64,000 nucleotides of DNA from Paenibacillus alkalitolerans (lineage in GTDB: Bacteria; Bacillota; Bacilli; Paenibacillales; YIM-B00363), in NCBI RefSeq assembly GCF_016482785.1, contig NZ_JAEMXM010000020.1:35943-99942 (forward strand), in the 5' to 3' direction. Positions 56,376-64,000 of the stretch are shown one piece after another; within the stretch, counting starts at the first letter, position 1; the number at the start of each line of letters is the position of its first letter. Under the pieces are notes generated by a model. It did no database searches and had not been told where the DNA came from. It was given only the letters and a program-made list of their open reading frames with translations. The position numbers and the translations under genes are program-made.

Positions 56376-57998
56376 ATGCCGCAACACGTTACCATATTTG
56401 ATACGACGTTACGAGACGGAACACAAGGGGAAGGAATCAGTCTAAGCGTCGAAGACAAGTTGAAAATCGCCGTCAAGTTGGACGAATTGGGCATTCATTA
56501 TATTGAAGGCGGATGGCCTGGAAGCAACGGGAAAGACATCGAGTTTTTCCGCCGCGCCGCGAAGCTCCCTTTGAAACACGCGAAAATCACCGCTTTCGGC
56601 AGCACCCGCCGCAAAGGCGTCGCTCCGGAAGACGATGTGAATTTAAATGCCATTATCGAGTCCGGTGTCAGCGTTGCGACAATATTCGGGAAATCGTGGG
56701 ATTTCCATGTGACGACCGCGCTGCAAACCACGCTGGAAGAAAATTTAAGCATGATTTTCGATTCCGTCCGTTATTTGAAAAGCAGCGGATTGGAGGTTAT
56801 TTACGATGCCGAGCATTTCTTCGACGGCTACAAAGAAAACCGCGAATACGCCCTGGCTACGATTAAGCGCGCGGAAGCCGCGGGTGCCGATTGGATCGTG
56901 CTTTGCGATACGAACGGCGGCTCCTTGCCCGGTGAAGTGTCGGCGATCGTGGCTGATGTTATTGCGAACGTCGCCGCTCCGATCGGCATTCACGCGCATA
57001 ACGACTGCGAATTGGGCGTCGCCAACTCGTTGGCCGCTGTACAGGCTGGCGCGCGTCAAGTGCAGGGCACCTTCAACGGTCTCGGCGAACGGTGCGGTAA
57101 CGCCAATCTTTGCTCGGTCATTCCGAACCTGCAGTTGAAGCTCGGCTACAACGTCGTTACTCCGGAGCAGCTGCAATCGCTGACGAATACGGCACGGTTC
57201 GTAAGCGAAATCGCCAACGTTCATCTGCCGGTGAACCAGCCCTATGTCGGCAGCGCCGCATTCGCGCACAAAGGCGGCATCCACGTATCGGCCGTGCTTC
57301 GCCATTCCAAGACGTACGAGCACATCGTACCGGAATTGGTGGGCAACCGCCAGCGCGTCCTCGTCTCGGAGCTTGCCGGACAAAGCAATTTGTTGTTTAA
57401 GGCGCAGGAGATGGGACTTGATTTCGATCTGCAAAATGACGCAACCAAACGGCTCATCGGGACCATTAAAGAGATGGAGCATCAAGGATACCATTTCGAA
57501 GGCGCCGACGCTTCGCTGGAGCTGTTGATTCGCCGTTCGATCGGGCAGCAGGAAGATATATTCACGTTGGAATCGTTTAAATTGTTGATGGAGAAATCGG
57601 GCGACAATCCCGTCGTGTCGGAAGCCATCTTGAAAATTAATGTGAACGGGGAGACCGTGTATACCGCCGCGGAAGGAAACGGCCCTGTCAATGCGCTCGA
57701 CAATGCGCTTCGCAAGGCGCTTGAAAAGTATTTCCCCGATATCCGGAACATTCACCTGACGGATTATAAAGTGCGAGTGATCAACGATCAGGACGCAACA
57801 GCCGCGAAGGTTCGGGTGTTGATCGAATCGTCCGACTATGACGCGACTTGGAGCACCGTCGGCGTCAGCGAGAACGTCATCGAAGCGAGCTGGGAAGCGT
57901 TGGTCGACAGCTTGCGCTACGCCATACTCGGCAAAGAAGCGGTCGTCACGGAACCGAATGACGATTCCCGGGACCGCGTCGGCATTGTGAATCACTAA
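56376..57998 (+). CDS. cimA: Citramalate synthase
   Basis: A 540-residue enzyme of the isopropylmalate-synthase superfamily. It condenses pyruvate with acetyl-CoA to (R)-citramalate, opening a threonine-independent isoleucine route. The start VTIFDTTLRDGTQGEGISLS and IEGGWPGSNGKDIEFF (W-P-G-S rather than the homocitrate or LeuA pattern) are typical of CimA. The His pair is in IGIHAHNDCELGVANSLAAV near 213 and the regulatory C-terminal domain spans about 400-540. ATG 56376 follows GGGAGGAAGCAGGG. It ends in a region of strong hairpins. Confidence 0.95.
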   Translation: MPQHVTIFDTTLRDGTQGEGISLSVEDKLKIAVKLDELGIHYIEGGWPGSNGKDIEFFRRAAKLPLKHAKITAFGSTRRKGVAPEDDVNLNAIIESGVSVATIFGKSWDFHVTTALQTTLEENLSMIFDSVRYLKSSGLEVIYDAEHFFDGYKENREYALATIKRAEAAGADWIVLCDTNGGSLPGEVSAIVADVIANVAAPIGIHAHNDCELGVANSLAAVQAGARQVQGTFNGLGERCGNANLCSVIPNLQLKLGYNVVTPEQLQSLTNTARFVSEIANVHLPVNQPYVGSAAFAHKGGIHVSAVLRHSKTYEHIVPELVGNRQRVLVSELAGQSNLLFKAQEMGLDFDLQNDATKRLIGTIKEMEHQGYHFEGADASLELLIRRSIGQQEDIFTLESFKLLMEKSGDNPVVSEAILKINVNGETVYTAAEGNGPVNALDNALRKALEKYFPDIRNIHLTDYKVRVINDQDATAAKVRVLIESSDYDATWSTVGVSENVIEASWEALVDSLRYAILGKEAVVTEPNDDSRDRVGIVNH

Positions 57999-58021
57999 CA
58001 AAATGACAGCTCACATGAATA

Positions 58022-58217
58022 GTCAAATATTGACCCTATTCATGTGAATAAGATCAATATTTGACCTTATCACAAGGACTTCGGTATGTATTGAAGGAGT
58101 TAAGGTCAATATTTGCGCCTATTCCTCTGTATTGGCCATAAAAACAGGTTGCCGGATTTGAAATAAGCTCAAAAATTAACCTTATTCCTGCAAATAAGGT
58201 TAATTTTTGAGCTTATT
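58022..58217. repeat. Cluster of hairpins between convergent cimA and resA-like genes
   Basis: Hairpin one (58022-58065) pairs GTCAAATATTGA with TCAATATTTGAC. A single arm (AAGGTCAATATTTG, about 58098) follows. Hairpin three (58162-58217) is a perfect 25-bp stem with a 6-nt loop, arms starting AATAAGCTCAAAAATTAACC. All share AATAAG and TCAATATTTGA-like words, so they belong to one small repeat family and also serve as terminators for both genes. Confidence 0.8.
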
Positions 58218-58239
58218 GTCTGTCCAAGCGCATCGTAAT

Positions 58240-58773
58240 CTAATCAATCAGCTTCCGGATTTTCTTCTCAAATTCCCCGTGGTCCGGCAGCCCGATCACA
58301 ACATCCTTGACGACCCCGTTCCGGTCAACGAGGAAGCTGGTCGGATAACCGGGCACTTTATAAAGATCGAATACGTCGCTTTTCCGGTCCAACAACACGG
58401 GAAAGCGGTGATCGTACTGTTTCACGAACGCGCGAACGCTGTTTAAATCGTCGTACTCAAGTCCATTTACACCGTAAATATCGAGCTTATCTCCGTACTT
58501 TTCATGCAGCTGCGCCAAGAACGGCGCTTCCAGCCTGCACGGATCGCACCAAGACGCCCAGAAATTGATCAGGAGCGCCTTCTCCCTCTTCCCGCGGTTT
58601 ACGCCTAAGACGCCGCCGTCCAACGTCGACAATTCGAATGCGGGGGCCAAGTATCCGACTTTCGGAGCTTCCTCCGTCGGCAGTGCGGAAATACGGGCGG
58701 TCGCGAACTGTTGAACGAGCGCAATGCCCGCGAGCGCCAATACCATTATGAAAATGACGACTGTTTTTTTCAT
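58240..58773 (-). CDS. TlpA/ResA-like thiol-disulfide oxidoreductase
   Basis: A 177-residue membrane-anchored thioredoxin-fold protein. The N-terminal anchor spans about 5-22; the redox motif WASWCDPCRLEAPFL is near 77-91. The central insert region and the cis-Pro segment KVPGYPTSFLVDRNG (about 142-156) match the ResA/TlpA family. It acts outside the membrane, often for cytochrome c or spore functions. ATG 58773 follows AAGGAGTCTGGCATA. No cytochrome genes are adjacent, so the target is open. Confidence 0.9.
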   Translation of the reverse strand: MKKTVVIFIMVLALAGIALVQQFATARISALPTEEAPKVGYLAPAFELSTLDGGVLGVNRGKREKALLINFWASWCDPCRLEAPFLAQLHEKYGDKLDIYGVNGLEYDDLNSVRAFVKQYDHRFPVLLDRKSDVFDLYKVPGYPTSFLVDRNGVVKDVVIGLPDHGEFEKKIRKLID

Positions 58774-58926
58774 TATGCCAGACTCCTTTTCCTTCTTTCT
58801 ATTGTACCCATTTCCCGCTTCATTTCTCAACCCCGTTGCCGTTCGGTTTTTTCCAACACGTTACATCGTATGTACGTCTTCTCTAAGGGAACATTATTTG
58901 TAGACCTTCAGAGGAGTCGATTACAC

Positions 58927-60249
58927 TTGGAGAAGACGAAATCGCGCAAGCTGAACATATCGTTCGAAAGCGATATGGAAGATCACTCCCGGGAAGCACG
59001 CTCGGAAACAAATCAGGAAGGAGACGGAAAAAAGGAAGCCTCAGGCCGGCGGATTTGGGAGTTTATCGCCATCGCTTCCATCCCGCTCGTCCTCGTTCTC
59101 GGAAATTCCATGCTTGTTCCGGTACTTCCGGAAATGCAGGAAAAGCTTGGGATTACCAAAATGCAAAGCAGTCTCGTAATTACTTTATTTTCCGTTACAG
59201 CGGGTATTTTTATACCTGTTGTGGGGTACTTATCCGACCAGTTCGGGCGCAAGGCGATTATCATTCCTTCGCTGATCGTATACGGCGGGGCGGGCATTCT
59301 CGCAGGGTTCGGCGCCGTTTGGGAATCGTACCCGATCGTGATCGGAGCCCGCGCTCTGCAAGGTTTGGGCGCGGCCGGAACCGCGCCGATCGCGATGGCT
59401 CTCGTCGGAGACTTGTACAAAGGCGGAACGGAAAGCCAGGTGCTCGGTTTGACCGAGGCATCCAACGGCACGGGGAAAGTCATCTCGCCGATACTCGGCT
59501 CCGCACTTGCGCTCATCGTGTGGTATGCCGCATTTTTTGCGTTTCCGTTTTTTTGCGCCTTGTCGTTGTTGGCCGTCATTTTTCTAATCAAGGAGCCGGA
59601 GCGTAAATCAACGGAAAAACAACCGCTCGGCAAATATTTGCAAACCATCGGTCAAATCTTGAAGAAAAAAGGCCGCTGGCTCATCACATCTTTCTTAGTC
59701 GGCAGCTTGGGCTTGTTTACGTTATTCGGGATATTGTTTTATTTGTCCGAAATATTGGAGAATCCGCCATACAACATAGACGGAGTCATGAAAGGGCTCG
59801 TGCTGGCCATCCCTCTCGCCGGTCTTGTCATCACATCGTATACGACCGGAAGCGTCATTAAGAAGAACGGCTTGCTTATGCGTTGGTTAATGAATATAGG
59901 GCTTGCTCTGGCAACCGTCGCATTAGGCTTGACGTTGGTGTTCAACAAAAATCAGCTGTACATTTTTATGGCGTTGATCACGCTTAGCAGCGTGGGAACG
60001 GGCTTGCTGCTGCCTTGCCTGAACACGATGATCACAGGCTCGGTCGATAAAAGCCAGCGCGGCATGATTACTTCCATTTACAACAGCTTGCGTTTCTTGG
60101 GCGTAGCCGCCGGTCCGCCGCTGATCGGTTGGTTAATGGAGAAGAGCGACAACATTGTGTTCATTTTGTTATCCGTCTTATCCGGAATTGCCTTAGGGCT
60201 TGTGTTCTTTTTGATCAAGCCGGAGAAAAATCTTGCGAAATCCGGTTAA
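58927..60249 (+). CDS. MFS transporter, drug-efflux type
   Basis: A 440-residue major facilitator protein with about 12 membrane helices after a polar N-terminus of 45 residues. The motif A region is GYLSDQFGRKAIIIPSLIVY; motif C-like glycines occur in NGTGKVISPILGSALALIVW. Proteins of this form expel drugs or metabolites using the proton gradient. I chose TTG 58927, 10 nt after AGAGGAG; the ATG at 58975 has no good ribosome binding site. Substrate unknown. A strong terminator follows. Confidence 0.88.
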   Translation: MEKTKSRKLNISFESDMEDHSREARSETNQEGDGKKEASGRRIWEFIAIASIPLVLVLGNSMLVPVLPEMQEKLGITKMQSSLVITLFSVTAGIFIPVVGYLSDQFGRKAIIIPSLIVYGGAGILAGFGAVWESYPIVIGARALQGLGAAGTAPIAMALVGDLYKGGTESQVLGLTEASNGTGKVISPILGSALALIVWYAAFFAFPFFCALSLLAVIFLIKEPERKSTEKQPLGKYLQTIGQILKKKGRWLITSFLVGSLGLFTLFGILFYLSEILENPPYNIDGVMKGLVLAIPLAGLVITSYTTGSVIKKNGLLMRWLMNIGLALATVALGLTLVFNKNQLYIFMALITLSSVGTGLLLPCLNTMITGSVDKSQRGMITSIYNSLRFLGVAAGPPLIGWLMEKSDNIVFILLSVLSGIALGLVFFLIKPEKNLAKSG

Positions 60250-60256
60250 ACAACGA

Positions 60257-60307
60257 AACCTCCCGGCGGCTGATGTTTCGGTTCTCAGCATGTCCGGGAG
60301 GTTCTTC
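60257..60307. terminator. Terminator between convergent MFS and exonuclease genes
   Basis: AACCTCCCGG and CCGGGAGGTT, a perfect 10-bp outer stem with an inner CTGATG/CAGCAT-like pairing, followed by CTTCG; serves both directions. Confidence 0.8.
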
Positions 60308-60310
60308 GTA

Positions 60311-61048
60311 TTAGCCTTGGCTTAAATACGCGTACAAGTCGCCCAACGTATGAATGTTGCGCTCTTGTATGCGGCGCATGAACGATACCCACAGCCGCGC
60401 CGTCATGAGCGAGTCCTCAAGCGCATGATGCCTCTTTCCCGCGGGTATCCCGTGCGCGGCGATCAATGCGTCCAGCGAGTAGTCGGTGCGGTCCGGCTCA
60501 AGCCATTTGGCGATCATCATCGTATCCAACACACGATGCGTCATGTGTACTTTGGACGTTCTCCACAATGCCGCGTTTAAAAACTTTTTGTCATGACCGG
60601 ACGCGTGGGCAACCAACATTCGTTTATTCACAAATTCGAAAAAGCTCTTTAGCCCCTCCATCACCGACGGGGCGCCGGCAACCGCGGCTTCGTCGATTCC
60701 CGTCAGCTCCACAATGTGACCGGGAATGCCTCGCCCCGGATCCACAACGGTGTAAAACGTCTCTTCTTCTTGAAGTTGGTCTCCCTTCACCGCAACCGCG
60801 CCGAACGATAATATTTCGTCTCCGCCGTTCGGATGAAATCCGGTCGTCTCCAAATCAAACACAACGACATCCAACCCGGATAACGGCTCTTCCATAATAA
60901 AATCGTTGCGCTGTTGTTTCATGACATGACGAATGAATGCCATCTGCTGCGCGTTTTGCGGGTTGATCATTGAGTTCAACGCAGGAGTCAGACCACCCAT
61001 CTTATATAAAGACCAAATTCCCATTTCAGGCCGTTTGGGCGGTTTCAT
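60311..61048 (-). CDS. DnaQ-like 3'-5' exonuclease
   Basis: A 245-residue DEDDh exonuclease. Motif I is VVFDLETTGFHPNGGDEILS (about 60), motif II is in LVAHASGHDKKFLNAALW (about 145) and motif III is AGKRHHALEDSLMTARLW (about 205), with the His and Asp catalytic residues. The N-terminal 50 residues are an extension not needed for catalysis. ATG 61048 follows GGAGGGTCGATT and overlaps the upstream gene's stop (ATGA). It may proofread or process nucleic acid; the pairing with a GlnD-like nucleotidyltransferase suggests a joint but unknown role. Confidence 0.9.
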   Translation of the reverse strand: MKPPKRPEMGIWSLYKMGGLTPALNSMINPQNAQQMAFIRHVMKQQRNDFIMEEPLSGLDVVVFDLETTGFHPNGGDEILSFGAVAVKGDQLQEEETFYTVVDPGRGIPGHIVELTGIDEAAVAGAPSVMEGLKSFFEFVNKRMLVAHASGHDKKFLNAALWRTSKVHMTHRVLDTMMIAKWLEPDRTDYSLDALIAAHGIPAGKRHHALEDSLMTARLWVSFMRRIQERNIHTLGDLYAYLSQG

Positions 61049-62121
61049 AATCGACCCTCCGAACCGAACGCCCGCTTGACTTGCTTTTGCAATTGGGCGC
61101 CAATGCGCAGCGTTCGCTTTAGTTCTTTCTTGACTTGCTTCGTTAACAATTTCGCCGGCATTTTGCCGCGGTTCGTGTAGAAGCCATGTTCCGATTGTGT
61201 AGGCACCATGGTACGAAACGAAAGAACGGAAAGAAATGCGGATTCCCAATCGTCCGCAGTTACGGAACGTATGGCCCCGCGGCGCTTCAATTCACGAATG
61301 CGTTTCAGTGTCGATGTCGCTTCAATACCTTCTTGCAAAGCCAGCAAACGGATTCCGTTGACCATCGGAATATATATACCGTATTTGATATCGATCCCGC
61401 CCGAATCGGCGCCGTACCGTTCCGTCAATAAATTTCCGAGCACGCCTATAAGCACTTTATGGCGCAACGTGCTCTCCAGCATTCGCGGCAGAAGGACCCT
61501 GTGATATTCCTGCACCATGGCCGAATATTCCGATATAAACCGGTTTGCAAGTTCCGAATTTCCGCTTGCGGGTCTTGCGTCCGCCGCGATCAGCAGGTTG
61601 CGGACCGTCTCGAAGCTCCGCAGCTCCGCCCATTCCCTCAAAGTCGCCCCCCATCCGGATGTTGTTCTTCTCCAGAACACATTGCTTCCCAGGACGTTGC
61701 CGTCACAAGGCGGGTAGCCGATCGCTTCCAATTGGCGTTGAATAGCGTCGCCGAGTTCAGCCACATATTGTTCCGCCACTTCATGGGCAACTCCCGGCGC
61801 GGCCTCATACACAATGCCGTTATCTTGATCGCTGGAGAAGGTTTGCTCTTGCCTGCCGCCGCTTCCGAATAACAGCAACACGTAAGAGACCGCTTTATCG
61901 CGGTCTCCTTCTTTCCATCCGACAGATTGTTCCGCTAAATAAACGGCTTTTCTTATGAACGCATCATGGATAGCGTTCAACCGCTCCATCGAGTTCTCGA
62001 TATCCTCGGTCATGAAAGAGGCGCCGAAGGAACCGTGGAACTCGCTTCTGAGCTGGCATAATTGGTCCGTCCCGTTCGACATCTCAATCCGCCGCTCAAA
62101 CTCGTCCCAACGTTGTTCCAC
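61045..62121 (-). CDS. GlnD-like nucleotidyltransferase (DUF294 type)
   Basis: A 358-residue protein. The nucleotidyltransferase core reads LLLFGSGGRQEQTFSSDQDN (about 82-101): G-S-x-G-R and D-x-D as in GlnD-like/DUF294 enzymes. A helical substrate-binding region follows (about 190-300), with a Lys/Arg-rich tail. It lacks the CBS and cyclic-nucleotide domains often fused to this core. GTG 62121 follows AAGGAGATGGCGTC. It lies 28 bp after amt and is coupled to the exonuclease gene. Because GlnD modifies PII and PII binds Amt, a nitrogen-signalling role is tempting but unproved. Confidence 0.85.
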   Translation of the reverse strand: MEQRWDEFERRIEMSNGTDQLCQLRSEFHGSFGASFMTEDIENSMERLNAIHDAFIRKAVYLAEQSVGWKEGDRDKAVSYVLLLFGSGGRQEQTFSSDQDNGIVYEAAPGVAHEVAEQYVAELGDAIQRQLEAIGYPPCDGNVLGSNVFWRRTTSGWGATLREWAELRSFETVRNLLIAADARPASGNSELANRFISEYSAMVQEYHRVLLPRMLESTLRHKVLIGVLGNLLTERYGADSGGIDIKYGIYIPMVNGIRLLALQEGIEATSTLKRIRELKRRGAIRSVTADDWESAFLSVLSFRTMVPTQSEHGFYTNRGKMPAKLLTKQVKKELKRTLRIGAQLQKQVKRAFGSEGRL

Positions 62122-62149
62122 GACGCCATCTCCTTAATTGTTGTATCGA

Positions 62150-63514
62150 TTAGCTTCCGATCGATCCTTGCTTACTCATGTGCTCCGGATATCCGTACGC
62201 ACCGTGTTCGCTCAAATCGAGGCCGATAATTTCTTGTTCTTCCGTTACGCGAAGCCCGATAACGGCTTTGATAATCGCGAGCAGGATGAAGGATACTACG
62301 AATGCGTAAAGTCCGGAAGAGGCAACACCGTAAAATTGAACCCACAATTGATTCAAGCTGCCGGTATAGATCAATCCCGCCTCGCCGATGCCCACTTTCT
62401 CAACAAGCTCGGGCGATGCGAAGATGCCGTTGGAGAGCGTGCCCCAAATACCTGCCGCACCGTGCACGGAAAGAGCGTAAATCGGATCGTCGATTTTCAT
62501 CTTTTCGAAAAACTTCATGCTGCCGTAAACCAGCAATCCTGCAACCAAACCGATCACTACTGCGGCCCAAGGTTCAACGAATGCACAGGACGCCGTGATT
62601 GCTACGAGACCTGCAAGAGAACCGTTCAGCATCGTAGTGATGTCGCCTTTGCCGGAAAGCATCCAAGAGATGAACAGCGATGCAACGGCACCGCCCGCAG
62701 TGGCGATCATTGTCGTGAACCCTACGTAACCGAAGAACCCGTCGCCTACGCCGAGCGTGCTGCCCGCGTTGAATCCGAACCAGCCTACCCAAAGCAACAA
62801 TACGCCGAGAGCTGTGAACACTTGGTTGTGTCCCAAAATTTCATTGGCCGTGCCGTCTTTATTATATTTCCCGATCCGCGGCTTAAGCAAGATCGTTGCC
62901 GCCAATGCAGCGCAAGCGCCCGTCAAGTGAACCACCGTGGAGCCCGCAAAGTCTTGCTTGTGGCCGAACAACCAACCGCCGCCCCAAATCCAGTGCGCAA
63001 TTACAGGATAAATAAGTGCGGTAAACAATACCGAGAACACTACGTAAACCGACAATTTGGCGCGTTCCGCGAAACCGCCCCATGCGATGGAGAGAGAAAC
63101 CGCGGCAAATGCAAGCTGGAACAAGAAGTTAATCGTAGAAGGAAGCCCTTCTTCAGCGGATACCGGCGGCGCATAGAAGAAGTCGCCCCAACCGATGAAG
63201 GCGTTCAATCCGCTTTCCGCAAAACCTGTTCCGTAGATAAGACCGTAACCTACCGCCCAGAATACCAAGGTACAAAGTCCTACCGTGAAAATCGTCTTAC
63301 CAGCCACATGGCCGGCGTTTTTCATTCGTGTCGAACCTGTTTCCAATAAAATAAATCCGCCCTGCATCAAGAATACGAGGATAAACGCCAGCATGACCCA
63401 AATTGCGTTCAACCCCATATTCAGCGTTGCCGCCGACGGCCCTTCAGATGCAAAAGCCAGTGTCGGGAACAACATCGTGAATACGGCTGCCGCAAGAAGT
63501 ACCTTTTTTAACAC
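62150..63514 (-). CDS. amt: Ammonium transporter
   Basis: A 454-residue Amt channel with an N-terminal signal-like helix and 11 further helices. Family markers are ILVFLMQGGFILLETGSTRM (about 40-60), GVG-type and WFGFNAGSTLG (about 240) segments, the pore His pair in VVHLTGACAALAATILLKPR and YALSVHGAAGIWGTLSNGIF, and a cytoplasmic tail EEQEIIGLDLSEHGAYGYPE to which PII proteins bind. No PII gene (glnK) is next to it; a GlnD-like gene follows instead. A GlnR/TnrA-like box lies 29 bp upstream. Confidence 0.96.
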   Translation of the reverse strand: MLKKVLLAAAVFTMLFPTLAFASEGPSAATLNMGLNAIWVMLAFILVFLMQGGFILLETGSTRMKNAGHVAGKTIFTVGLCTLVFWAVGYGLIYGTGFAESGLNAFIGWGDFFYAPPVSAEEGLPSTINFLFQLAFAAVSLSIAWGGFAERAKLSVYVVFSVLFTALIYPVIAHWIWGGGWLFGHKQDFAGSTVVHLTGACAALAATILLKPRIGKYNKDGTANEILGHNQVFTALGVLLLWVGWFGFNAGSTLGVGDGFFGYVGFTTMIATAGGAVASLFISWMLSGKGDITTMLNGSLAGLVAITASCAFVEPWAAVVIGLVAGLLVYGSMKFFEKMKIDDPIYALSVHGAAGIWGTLSNGIFASPELVEKVGIGEAGLIYTGSLNQLWVQFYGVASSGLYAFVVSFILLAIIKAVIGLRVTEEQEIIGLDLSEHGAYGYPEHMSKQGSIGS

Positions 63515-63542
63515 TCGTGACCACTCCCCCTGAATTATCTTG

Positions 63543-63609
63543 CGTTAAGTTACTTAACACAACGTGAAATGCTTAATGTCATTATAATCAGGCCATGTCA
63601 ATTTGACAA
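63543..63609 (-). promoter_or_regulatory. amt promoter and GlnR/TnrA-like box
   Basis: Leftward -35 TTGTCA (63609-63604), 17-nt spacer and -10 TATAAT (63586-63581). TGTTAAGTAACTTAACG (63559-63543) fits the GlnR/TnrA site TGTNA-N7-TNACA in 7 of 8 fixed positions. It lies downstream of the predicted transcript start, which would suit repression. A dyad TGTCAATTTGACA overlaps the -35 region. Confidence 0.6.
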
Positions 63610-63759
63610 CAGTTTTTTTCTTGCTATAACATACCAGCATTAATAAAGTAACATGAGAATAAGGAGGAGCGGGTTTTCAAGAACTGTGTGAAAAAATCTA
63701 ACATACAATCTTGCAGTGTAACGTTTGACTGTATGGTTTCGGATTCGCTATCATTATAT

Positions 63760-64000
63760 AAGAAAAACTTCTATCGAAGTAATTCAAGGATGAGCGACCG
63801 CGAGTAAGAGGAAGTTTTTCTTGGTAAAGAATTTACTCATTTCCTGCTGAAGCAGAAAACTTATAAATTCTTTATCGTTAAGAAAAACTTCTATCGAAGT
63901 AATTCATTGAAGCGGGTACGTCCTTTAGAGGAAGTTTTTCTTGCAACATAAGAATTTACCTTTTTACGTCTGAAAAATTATAAATTCTTATGTTAAAGTG
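63760..64000 (+). repeat. Two tandem full copies of the two-hairpin repeat, 120-bp period
   Basis: Copy one is 63760-63879 and copy two starts at 63880, exactly 120 bp later, and reaches the window edge. First palindromes share GAAAAACTTCTATCGAAGTA and end GGAAGTTTTTCTTG. Second stems differ: GGTAAAGAATTT pairs with AAATTCTTTATC in copy one (one G-T pair), AACATAAGAATTT pairs with AAATTCTTATGTT in copy two. More copies may follow beyond 64000. The gap 63610-63759 shows nothing else. Confidence 0.88.

Noticed and set aside
56745..58001. 418-codon frame opposite cimA
   Set aside because: Shadow frame of cimA; no ribosome binding site and no motif.
62138..63349. 403-codon frame opposite amt
   Set aside because: Shadow of the transporter gene; Cys/Arg-rich with no recognisable domain.
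63760..64000. CRISPR-like tandem array at the right edge
   Set aside because: The repeated unit is 120 bp with internal hairpins and no separate unique spacers.

Overview
The window looks like chromosomal DNA of a Gram-positive Paenibacillaceae bacterium (Paenibacillus or a close relative). The reasons are: strong AAGGAGG-type ribosome binding sites with frequent GTG/TTG starts; a BY-kinase/PHP-phosphatase capsule module; GlpP antitermination; a GH42 sugar operon; LexA/DinR-type, cre-type and GlnR-type boxes; and a lasso peptide cluster closely resembling paeninodin of Paenibacillus. No rRNA, tRNA or CRISPR array was recognised.

Layout. 1-3.6 kb (minus): exopolysaccharide genes (sugar transferase cut by the window edge, galU, BY-kinase, Wzz-like modulator, PHP tyrosine phosphatase). 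3.8-12.1 kb: a complete lasso peptide cluster read leftward in the order C-A-K-B1-B2-nucleotidyltransferase-D, with a 41-residue precursor gene at 8822-8947 and a rightward XRE repressor gene. Three near-identical leftward promoters, each with a 15-bp GATAC-N5-GTATC operator filling the -35/-10 spacer, lie in front of B1, the PHP phosphatase and the region left of the XRE gene, so lasso and polysaccharide genes may form one regulon. 12.3-20.4 kb: an accessory stretch with an HxlR regulator, a formamidase/acetamidase paired with a helix-turn-helix protein fused to a degenerate F1-ATPase beta-like domain, a WYL regulator, an acyltransferase, a HEPN-motif protein, a BNR-repeat protein and a degenerate ISXO2-like transposase behind a LexA-type box. 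20.4-23 kb: tandem repeats and queC-queE-queD (queF lies at 56 kb). 23-35.4 kb: ilvD, glpD-glpK-glpP, LacI regulator, GH42 beta-galactosidase and a CUT1 sugar ABC transporter. 35.8-45.8 kb: mostly housekeeping genes plus an AT-rich 826-residue orphan at 40.4-42.9 kb. 45.8-53.6 kb: a three-gene secreted/membrane operon (CHASE2 adenylate cyclase, NHL/copper-amine-oxidase-N protein, giant FecR-domain protein). 53.9-64 kb: ferredoxin, a frameshifted dinB, queF, cimA, a ResA-like protein, an MFS transporter, a 3'-5' exonuclease, a GlnD-like nucleotidyltransferase and amt.

A family of about 120-bp elements made of two hairpins recurs five times. Two inverted copies bracket the broken dinB, two stand in exact 120-bp tandem at the right edge, and a half copy lies upstream of the XRE gene. 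The second stem differs between copies in a compensatory way. The best candidates for undescribed biology are the HTH/pseudo-AtpD regulator, the shared operator regulon joining lasso and polysaccharide genes, the LexA-boxed transposase relative, and this two-hairpin repeat family. All functions are inferred from sequence reading only; no database search was run.
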